From: Acidimicrobiaceae bacterium
GTDB taxonomy: Bacteria > Actinomycetota > Acidimicrobiia > Acidimicrobiales > Bog-793
NCBI GenBank assembly: GCA_003170375.1
Contig: PMZN01000195.1
Span: forward strand, 1 to 5,837
DNA length: 5,837 nt
Direction of reading: 5' to 3'
In this document: piece after piece, positions 1-5,182 of the stretch
Numbering within the stretch: position 1 is the first letter of the stretch
Layout of the letters: each line of letters opens with the position of its first letter
Made by a program: the position numbers and the translations under genes
The notes under the pieces: model-generated
Told to the model about the DNA's origin: nothing
Databases searched by the model: none
What the model saw: the letters and a program-made list of their open reading frames with translations, nothing else

Positions 1-268
1 ACATAATGCCCGATCCGCGCTCGATCCGCCCTGGATCACGCAGTGGCGCGAGGCGAGCAGAGCGAGACGGTTATTTCGCCTTAGGCACGCCCGGCTCGAC
101 ACGAGCCGCGTCACTCCGCGGGCTCCGCGAGCTCAATAGAGTGGGGCGACACGTAGTTACATCATCGGTCCTGCCAGGTTTGACGTCTGCATGATCAGGC
201 GTCCGGCTTGTCGAAATGCGCAGGAGTTCACTGTCATACCCGGCCTCGTCCCAGTTGGCTATGCGCCT

Positions 269-300
269 CGTGCCACACGCGTGCCACACCGAGTGGCACG
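269..300. repeat. Three CGTGCCAC elements: two direct, one inverted
   Basis: CGTGCCACAC occurs at 269-278 and again at 280-289, an 11-base period. The inverse GTGGCACG follows at 293-300. The second and third copies form a perfect 8-base inverted repeat (280-287 with 293-300) around the 5-base loop ACCGA. An 11-base spacing places the direct copies on the same face of the helix, as for a protein-binding array. There is no T-tract on either side, so a simple terminator is less likely. The bound protein is unknown. Confidence 0.6.
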
Positions 301-341
301 AAGGGCGAATTGAGGGTCACCAGTGAGTAAGGTCGGTCAAA

Positions 342-372
342 CCTGAAATGGCCCGTGAGCTGCTGTTTCAGG
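342..372 (-). terminator. Hairpin just downstream of tRNA-Val, possible terminator
   Basis: CCTGAAA at 342-348 is the exact reverse complement of TTTCAGG at 366-372, with a 17-base loop. On the minus strand the hairpin begins about 10 bases after the tRNA CCA end and is followed by only three T residues. The position suits termination or 3' processing of the tRNA transcript. The long loop and short T run make this a weak call. Confidence 0.3.
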
Positions 373-381
373 CACATTTCC

Positions 382-458
382 TGGTGGGCGCTGCAGGACT
401 TGAACCTGCGACCTCAGCCGTGTGAAGGCTGCGCTCTAACCACCTGAGCCAAGCGCCC
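382..458 (-). tRNA. tRNA-Val, anticodon CAC
   Basis: Read on the minus strand, the sequence folds into a full cloverleaf. It has a 7-base-pair acceptor stem (GGGCGCT with AGCGCCC), a 4-pair D stem (GCTC/GAGC) with a 9-base loop, and an anticodon stem CAGCC/GGCTG around the loop TTCACAC. A 5-base variable loop follows, then a T stem GCAGG/CCTGC around TTCAAGT. The anticodon at loop positions 34-36 is CAC, which reads the valine codon GTG, frequent in this GC-rich genome. The mature body is 74 bases (385-458), the discriminator base is A, and CCA is encoded at 382-384. The gene is divergent from the membrane-protein gene to its right. Confidence 0.96.
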
Positions 459-607
459 TACTAGCCAATGCTGCACGTGCGGGGTTGTGAGCGACTCACC
501 GCCACCACGCACGCGCCTCGCCAACATCGTACCCATCCGAGACGCCCAAGAAACAGGGCGGGGCGTATTCGCTCTCCCCGCGCGGCTCGCGAAAGTGCGC
601 CCGAGCC

Positions 608-625
608 GCTGTCGAACGCGACAGC
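608..625. promoter_or_regulatory. 18-base perfect palindrome beside a -10 element, candidate operator
   Basis: GCTGTCG (608-614) and CGACAGC (619-625) are exact reverse complements separated by AACG. The last base of the right arm touches the first base of the -10-like TACCCT at 626. A dimeric repressor bound here would cover the -10/spacer region and block the leaderless promoter of the membrane-protein gene. It does not fit the actinobacterial SOS box (CGAAC-N4-GTTCG). The operator role is inferred from symmetry and position only. Confidence 0.4.
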
Positions 626-631
626 TACCCT
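626..631 (+). promoter_or_regulatory. -10 element (TACCCT) of a leaderless promoter
   Basis: TACCCT fits the actinobacterial TANNNT -10 pattern and ends 7 bases before the ATG at 639. Transcription would therefore start at or within a base of the start codon. No Shine-Dalgarno sequence precedes that ATG, as expected for a leaderless mRNA. No clear -35 hexamer is seen at normal spacing; the palindrome 608-625 occupies the spacer. Confidence 0.5.
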
Positions 632-638
632 GGACACC

Positions 639-1388
639 ATGGCGGACGAGGACGAACCCGAGCCCGACGAGCCAACGCCCGAGGAGATCGAAGCCGGCGT
701 CGGTGGCACCAATGGCTGGAGCGAAAGGGTCCGACGCAACTTCGGCGGCCAGCGGTTCCTCCGACCCGGCACGTCGGGTAGGAGGTCGCTCGCGGGGACG
801 GACTCTGCACGACGTGGCCTGTCCACCAGGACGAGTTCGGACGAGACCAGGGCGGCCGTGAATTACCTCGACCCGACCGAGCGTCGCGTCGCGATCATGG
901 CGACGATCTTCGAGCTCACCTTGACCCTGGTCGTCGTCGTTCCCTACCTGACGCACAACCACAACCGGTCGACGAGCGACCTCAAGACCCTCAGCGCAGT
1001 GCACGTGTTCCTGATCGAGGGGATCGTCCTGTTCCTCTTCCTTCTGATCGGGACCTTACTTAGGCGCAGAGCCCTCTTCGGCTTCGCGTCGCTGCTCGTA
1101 GGCGCCTGGCTGTTGCAGATCAAGGCCCTCTTCATCCTCGGCATCGCGTACGTCGGCCTCGGGATGTGGCTCATCGTGAAGGGGCTCAAGTTCGCCAGAG
1201 GTCAAGGCCAAGGCGCCGCACGCAAGCCTGCCGCGCAACCTAGGCAGAGGAGGTCTCACAAGAGCGACAAGGTGGTCGCGAGCCGGGCCGCGCCAAAGCC
1301 CAACAAGCGTTACACGCCGCCAAAGGCGCCGCGCCGACCCGCGCCCAAAAAGCCCGCACCCGCTCGCGCCGAGACCCCGAAGCACTGA
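639..1388 (+). CDS. Four-helix membrane protein of unknown function
   Basis: I do not recognise this 249-residue protein. Residues 1-20 are strongly acidic and Pro-rich (MADEDEPEPDEPTPEEIEAG). A hydrophilic, Arg/Ser/Thr-rich linker runs to about residue 75. Hydrophobic segments follow at about 84-104, 120-140, 145-162 and 163-181, the last two forming a near-continuous hairpin. Residues 183-249 form a basic Lys/Arg/Pro/Ala tail resembling disordered nucleic-acid- or anion-binding tails. There are no catalytic motifs and no signal peptide. I chose the ATG at 639 because a -10-like TACCCT lies exactly 7 bases upstream. The same frame is open back to 468, but that extension is Arg/Pro/His-rich, would run to within 10 bases of the tRNA gene, and would bury the promoter. 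The gene is probably monocistronic: 120 bases and a small hairpin separate it from the next gene. Coding status is fairly sure; function is unknown. Confidence 0.75.
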   Translation: MADEDEPEPDEPTPEEIEAGVGGTNGWSERVRRNFGGQRFLRPGTSGRRSLAGTDSARRGLSTRTSSDETRAAVNYLDPTERRVAIMATIFELTLTLVVVVPYLTHNHNRSTSDLKTLSAVHVFLIEGIVLFLFLLIGTLLRRRALFGFASLLVGAWLLQIKALFILGIAYVGLGMWLIVKGLKFARGQGQGAARKPAAQPRQRRSHKSDKVVASRAAPKPNKRYTPPKAPRRPAPKKPAPARAETPKH

Positions 1389-1410
1389 CCGCTGCCAAGA
1401 CCGCGAGCGT

Positions 1411-1426
1411 GCCGCCAACAGGCGGC
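1411..1426 (+). terminator. Short GC hairpin after the membrane-protein gene
   Basis: GCCGCC (1411-1416) pairs perfectly with GGCGGC (1421-1426) around the loop AACA, 22 bases after the stop codon. There is no T-tract, so it could be a weak or Rho-assisted terminator, or chance pairing in GC-rich DNA. Confidence 0.25.
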
Positions 1427-1495
1427 CCGGTCCGCGTCGGCCGCCCTCCCGCCCGTTTCCGCAGCTGAAGTGCCCGCTCTTCGACAGCCGGGTGC

Positions 1496-1501
1496 TAGAA
1501 A
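1496..1501 (+). promoter_or_regulatory. Possible -10 element (TAGAAA) of the three-gene operon
   Basis: TAGAAA lies exactly 7 bases before the GTG at 1509, the same geometry as TACCCT before the ATG at 639. Both are preceded by GC (gcTAccct and gcTAgaaa). It lacks the final T of TANNNT. No convincing -35 element is visible and no Shine-Dalgarno precedes 1509, so a leaderless start is suggested but not strong. Confidence 0.35.
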
Positions 1502-1508
1502 CACACCT

Positions 1509-3914
1509 GTGATCCCCGACGAGCTCGCCGGCCGGCGAATCGCCGTTACCGGGGCGACGGGCTTCCTCGGAACAGCGCTCGTCGAGCGGTTGCTTCGCAG
1601 CGTGCCCGAATGCGAGGTAGTCGTGGTCGTCCGGCCCGGCCAGCACCAAGGACCCGCCGAACGCACTCGGCGAGAGGTCCTGCGCAACGACTGCTTCGAC
1701 CGACTCCGCGGCGAGCTCGGCGAGCGTTTTGACGATGTGATCGCCGGCCGTCTCCACACGATCGCCGGCGACGTGGCAAAAGACGGGCTAGCACTCGACG
1801 AGGCCGGGCGAGCGTTGCTCGGCTCTTGTGACATCGTCATCCACGCTGCGGCGTCTGTGACCTTCGACGCGCCCCTGGACGGCGCGGTCGAGGTGAACCT
1901 GCTCGGCCCCACACGCGTCGCCGACACGTTGAACGAGCTCGCCAGTGAACGGGCCACAAGGAAAGGCGAAGCGGAGAGCCTGCCCCATCTCATAGCGGTC
2001 TCCACGGCGTACGTGAACAGCGGCCACAAGGGTGACGCCGCCGAAGAGCTCATCACCTCCTCCAAGTTCGTCTCCAAGATCGACTGGCGGGCCGAGGTGC
2101 GAGCTGCCCGGCGAGCTCGTGCAGACGAGGATGCGGCCAGCCGGAGCCCGGAACGCCTGACAGCGTTTCACCGCTCGGCGCGGTCCGAGCTCGGGGCGGC
2201 CGGCACCGCTCTGTTGGCCGAAAAGACCGAGCACCTGCGGGCCGACTGGGTCCGTGACCGGATGGTGGCACTCGGCCGCGGCCGTTCCCGAGCCCTCGGC
2301 TGGCCCGATGCCTACGCCTTCACGAAGTCGCTCGGCGAGAACGCACTGCTCGACATCCGGGGCGACCTGCCGGTGACCTTCGTCCGACCCTCGATCGTCG
2401 AGTCCGCGCTCTCCCAACCGCGTCCCGGATGGATCCGGGGTTTCCGGATGGCGGAACCTGTCATCATCTCCTACGCAAAGGGCCTGCTCAAGCAGTTCCC
2501 AGGAGTCCCCGAAGGCATCGTGGACGTCATCCCCGTCGATCTCGTCGTCGCGGCTCTGATCGCGGTGGCAGCCAAGGGCCCGGACCAGTCCGGGCCGACG
2601 GTCTATCAGGTCGCCTCAGGTGCACGGAACCCACTGCACTACGGCCAGTTGGTCGACCTCGTCGAGCGCTGGTTCACCGAACGACCCCTCTACGACAACC
2701 GTGGCCAACCAATCGTCGTCCCGAAGTGGTCCTTCCCCGGCCGCGGTCGCGTCCAGGGCCAGCTGCGCCGCGCGACTCGAGCCCTAGGTGCGGCCGAGCG
2801 CCTCGTCAACTCGCTCCCCTTGCGAGGTGAGCGAGCAGAAGGGGCCGCGCGTCTCGAGGAGCGACGGTCCGAGGCCGAAAGAGCCCTCGGCTATGTCGAG
2901 CTGTACGGTGCCTACAGCGAGACCGAGGCGCGCTTTCGCATGGACAGGACCGTGCAGCTCTTCGAGAGTCTCGACCCGGGTGACCAGGCCGCGTTCTGCT
3001 TCGACCCGGCAGTGATCGACTGGCCCGTGTACATCGAGGACGTCCATCTGCCCTCGGTCGTCGAGCACGCCAGGGTCCGAACCACCGCAGCCGGCAAGCG
3101 GACGATGGCAAGCCGCGAACAGCGTTCGTTGAAGGCGATCTTGTCCGACCAGCCTCGGTGCGCAGCGTTCGACCTCGAGAACACACTCATCGCCTCCAAT
3201 GTCGTCGAGAGCTACGCATGGCTGGCGACCAGACACCTCGAGCGAGTGGAGCGCGCCCGGGTTGTCGCGGGCCTGCTGGCAGAGGGACCGAGGCTGCTCA
3301 GGCTCGACCGCCGCGACCGGAGCGACTTCCTGCGGGCCTTCTACCGCCGCTACGAGGACGCCCCCGTCGATCAGCTCCGTCTCGACAGCTACGAGCTGTT
3401 CAGCGATCTGCTCGGCCTCCGGGCCTTCCCGGAGGCGATCGCCCGCGTACGCCGCCACCGGGCCCTCGGTCACCGCACTCTTTTGATCACGGGCGCTCTG
3501 GACTTCGTCGTCGAGCCCCTCCGACCGCTGTTCGACGAGATCGTCTGTGCACGCATGGCCGAGCGCGACGGCAAGTTCACCGGTGAGCTCACCCAAGCTC
3601 CTCCGACCGGTGAGGCCCGGGCCATGCTGCTCGATGAGTTCGCGCGCGCCCAAGGCCTCAGCCTGGCCGACACCGTGGCGTACGCGGACTCGACAAGCGA
3701 TCTCCCGATGCTCGAAGCGGCCGGCTTCCCGGTGGCGATCAACCCCGAAGCCAAGCTCGCGGCGATCGCCCGTCGCCGGGGCTGGTTCATCGAGCACTGG
3801 GAGCGAGCCGCTGGAGGGCCGAGGCGGACACTCGCAATCGCGACCCGCCGCCCGGGCCTGCAGACGAGACCGGCCAACTGGCTCACAACCTTTCCGACCG
3901 GAGAGCCCCGATGA
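1509..3914 (+). CDS. Fatty acyl-CoA reductase fused to a HAD-IB phosphatase-like domain
   Basis: The N-terminal half should reduce an acyl-CoA (or acyl-ACP) to aldehyde or alcohol with NAD(P)H in the cytosol. Numbered from the GTG at 1509 (801 residues), the Rossmann motif GATGFLG is at 15-21, VSTAYVNS at 164-171, the catalytic YAFTK at 269-273 inside GWPDAYAFTKSLGE, and VRPSIVES at 292-299. This is the extended-SDR pattern of fatty acyl-CoA reductases (NAD_binding_4). Residues about 467-523 (FDPAVIDWPVYIEDV) match the FAR_C region. From about 550 a HAD-IB domain follows. Motif I is FDLENT (D555, E557), motif II is LLITG (T661), motif III has R704 in GEARAML, and motif IV is ADSTSD (D727, D731). 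The second motif I Asp is Glu and the motif III Lys appears to be Arg, so phosphatase activity is uncertain. An in-frame GTG at 1470 would add 13 residues; I prefer 1509 because the Rossmann fold then starts near the N-terminus and a -10-like site fits. The stop overlaps the next start (ATGA). Likely products are fatty alcohols, wax esters or ether-lipid precursors, by inference. Confidence 0.9.
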   Translation: MIPDELAGRRIAVTGATGFLGTALVERLLRSVPECEVVVVVRPGQHQGPAERTRREVLRNDCFDRLRGELGERFDDVIAGRLHTIAGDVAKDGLALDEAGRALLGSCDIVIHAAASVTFDAPLDGAVEVNLLGPTRVADTLNELASERATRKGEAESLPHLIAVSTAYVNSGHKGDAAEELITSSKFVSKIDWRAEVRAARRARADEDAASRSPERLTAFHRSARSELGAAGTALLAEKTEHLRADWVRDRMVALGRGRSRALGWPDAYAFTKSLGENALLDIRGDLPVTFVRPSIVESALSQPRPGWIRGFRMAEPVIISYAKGLLKQFPGVPEGIVDVIPVDLVVAALIAVAAKGPDQSGPTVYQVASGARNPLHYGQLVDLVERWFTERPLYDNRGQPIVVPKWSFPGRGRVQGQLRRATRALGAAERLVNSLPLRGERAEGAARLEERRSEAERALGYVELYGAYSETEARFRMDRTVQLFESLDPGDQAAFCFDPAVIDWPVYIEDVHLPSVVEHARVRTTAAGKRTMASREQRSLKAILSDQPRCAAFDLENTLIASNVVESYAWLATRHLERVERARVVAGLLAEGPRLLRLDRRDRSDFLRAFYRRYEDAPVDQLRLDSYELFSDLLGLRAFPEAIARVRRHRALGHRTLLITGALDFVVEPLRPLFDEIVCARMAERDGKFTGELTQAPPTGEARAMLLDEFARAQGLSLADTVAYADSTSDLPMLEAAGFPVAINPEAKLAAIARRRGWFIEHWERAAGGPRRTLAIATRRPGLQTRPANWLTTFPTGEPR

Positions 3915-5182
3915 AGGCCCTGAAGTTCGAACGGAACGTGCCACGCTTCGCGGCGGCGCGCGTCGCGTCGGCGGTTGCCGGATCCGGCAAGGGAGTCCGC
4001 GTCGGCCCTCTCGCGCTTGTCGAGCTCGACCCTGTCGAGATTCCCGGTCCCGGCTGGGTGCGGGTCCGACCCCGGCTCGCCGGTATCTGCGGCTCCGATC
4101 TTGCGACCTTGGATGGTCGCAGCTCCCGCTATTTCGAGCACATCGTCAGCTTTCCTTTCATTCCCGGTCACGAAGTCGTCGGCGATGTCGAGGGTGGCAC
4201 GCTGGACGGTCGCCGGGCGGTGATCGAGCCCGTGCTCGGCTGCGAGGCTCGCGGCATCGACCCTCCGTGCGCCGGCTGCGCCGCCGGTCGAAAGGGCTCG
4301 TGCGAGCGGATCGCGTTTGGTCACCTGCGTCCCGGTCTCCAGACCGGCTATTGCCGTGACACTGGCGGTGGCTGGTCGACGGGGCTGGTCGCGCACGAAA
4401 GCCAGCTCCACGCGGTCCCCGATGACTTCTCAGACGAAGCGGCCGTCATGGTCGAACCCGCCGCCTGCGCGGTCCACGCGGCCCTTGCCTCCGACATCAC
4501 CGGCGGGGAGCGGGTCGTCGTGCTGGGCGCCGGGACCCTCGGGCTCTGCGTGATCGCGGCCTTGAGGGCACTTTGCCTCCCGGGTGCCCTCGTCGCGGTG
4601 GCCAAGCATCCCAATCAACGCAAGCTCGCGCGCGACCTCGGCGCCGACCAGGTCGTCAAGCCAGGCGAGCACAAGCGAGCAGCCCGACGGCTCTCGGGCT
4701 CGCTCGCTCTCGAATCGGACAATGGGGTCATCGAGCGGCTCACCGGTGGGGTCGACCTCGTCGTGGACTGCGTGGGGAGCTCGGGCTCCTTGGAGCAGTG
4801 CCTCGAGGTCGTGCGCCCCGGCGGCCGGATCGTGCTCGTCGGAATGCCGGGCGTCGTGAGGTTGGACCTCGCTCCACTGTGGCAGCGCGAGATCGAGCTG
4901 CGCGGCGCCTACGCTTATGGGAGTGAGGACCGACCCGAAGGGCCACGGTCGACCTTCCAGCTCGCCTTGGAGCTCGTGCGCGAGGCGCGCCTCGAGCGCC
5001 TCGTATCGGCGCGCTACCCGCTCGAGCGCTACGAAGAGGCCGTCGCGCATGCCGCCGCGGCTGGGTGTCGCGGCGCAGTGAAGATCGTGTTCGACATGCG
5101 TAAGGGGGGGTCCGGCCCGGGCACGCCAAGCACAAGTGCCGGAAGGCCGAATGCGGCCAGCACAACCAAGGAGGCAAAGTGA
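3911..5182 (+). CDS. Zinc-dependent medium-chain alcohol dehydrogenase
   Basis: A 423-residue MDR-superfamily dehydrogenase expected to interconvert an alcohol and a ketone or aldehyde with NAD(P). Catalytic zinc ligands are C60 (GICGSD), H87-E88 (PGHE) and E182 (MVEPAA). The structural zinc lobe has C111, C120, C123 and C131. The coenzyme motif GAGTLG is at 206-211. At the end of the second Rossmann strand the usual Asp is not evident (AVAKHPNQRK), which hints at NADP rather than NAD. The N-terminus is longer than usual, with about 30 extra residues before the first beta strands. The last ~27 residues (397-423) are a Gly/Ser/Thr/Pro-rich tail beyond the normal end KIVFDMR, entered through a G7 run. 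The start ATG overlaps the previous stop by 4 bases (ATGA), with GGAG at 3900-3903 seven bases upstream, so translation is coupled. The stop overlaps the next GTG. Family is sure; substrate is unknown, though the context suggests a lipid-derived or 2-hydroxy compound. Confidence 0.92.
   Translation: MKALKFERNVPRFAAARVASAVAGSGKGVRVGPLALVELDPVEIPGPGWVRVRPRLAGICGSDLATLDGRSSRYFEHIVSFPFIPGHEVVGDVEGGTLDGRRAVIEPVLGCEARGIDPPCAGCAAGRKGSCERIAFGHLRPGLQTGYCRDTGGGWSTGLVAHESQLHAVPDDFSDEAAVMVEPAACAVHAALASDITGGERVVVLGAGTLGLCVIAALRALCLPGALVAVAKHPNQRKLARDLGADQVVKPGEHKRAARRLSGSLALESDNGVIERLTGGVDLVVDCVGSSGSLEQCLEVVRPGGRIVLVGMPGVVRLDLAPLWQREIELRGAYAYGSEDRPEGPRSTFQLALELVREARLERLVSARYPLERYEEAVAHAAAAGCRGAVKIVFDMRKGGSGPGTPSTSAGRPNAASTTKEAK
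5104..5110 (+). other. G7 run in slippery (G GGG GGG) phase near the dehydrogenase 3' end
   Basis: Seven G residues sit so that codons 399-400 of the dehydrogenase are GGG GGG and the preceding AAG supplies the first G, an exact X XXY YYZ heptamer. A -1 shift enters the frame of the downstream LarA-like gene, which is open from 5104 (just after TAA at 5101-5103) straight into that gene. Two GC hairpins follow: TCCGGC 5111-5116 with GCCGGA 5138-5143, and GGCCG 5145-5149 with CGGCC 5154-5158. It may be a frameshift site, a phase-variable tract, or a spot for a sequencing indel. Confidence 0.4.
5168..5174 (+). promoter_or_regulatory. Strong ribosome binding site (AAGGAGG) for the LarA-like gene
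   Basis: AAGGAGG is a near-perfect Shine-Dalgarno sequence ending 4 bases before the GTG at 5179. It fixes that GTG as the start, since no other start codon exists in this frame back to the stop at 5101. It lies inside the last codons of the dehydrogenase, giving coupled but independent initiation. Confidence 0.75.

Larger units (their letters stand above)
1..381. other. Intergenic region without a convincing gene
   Basis: No open frame here has a recognisable product, a ribosome binding site or codon statistics like the genes to the right. Both plus and minus frames give short Arg/Ser/Pro-rich translations typical of chance frames in GC-rich DNA. The region looks less GC-rich than the genes. 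It contains an imperfect hairpin at about 103-125 (GAGCCGCG against CGCGGGCTC, one bulged G), the CGTGCCAC repeat cluster at 269-300, and a hairpin at 342-372 next to the tRNA. It lies on the 3' side of a tRNA gene, where integrated elements usually insert. However, I see no integrase and no second copy of the tRNA 3' end, so an element end is only a possibility. Confidence 0.6.

Noticed and set aside
71..289. Minus-strand frame of 72 codons as an integrase tail or small protein
   Set aside because: It starts inside the CGTGCCAC inverted repeat, has no ribosome binding site, and I find no recombinase motif in its translation.
1..381. CRISPR array or phage attachment duplication
   Set aside because: There is no regularly spaced repeat-spacer pattern, and no second copy of the tRNA 3' end is present in the window.
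487..499. Small palindrome GTGAGCGACTCAC
   Set aside because: A five-base stem is common by chance in GC-rich DNA, and it has no clear relation to either promoter.
468..638. N-terminal extension of the membrane-protein frame back to 468
   Set aside because: The extra 57 residues are Arg/Pro/His-rich. They start 10 bases from the tRNA gene and cover the palindrome and the -10-like site that point to 639.
414..1004. Minus-strand frame opposite the membrane-protein gene
   Set aside because: It overlaps the tRNA and runs antisense to a better-supported gene. The translation is a typical GC-rich shadow without motifs.
2784..3944. Long minus-strand frame of 386 codons
   Set aside because: It is antisense to the clear reductase/HAD motifs, and long antisense frames are expected in GC-rich genes.
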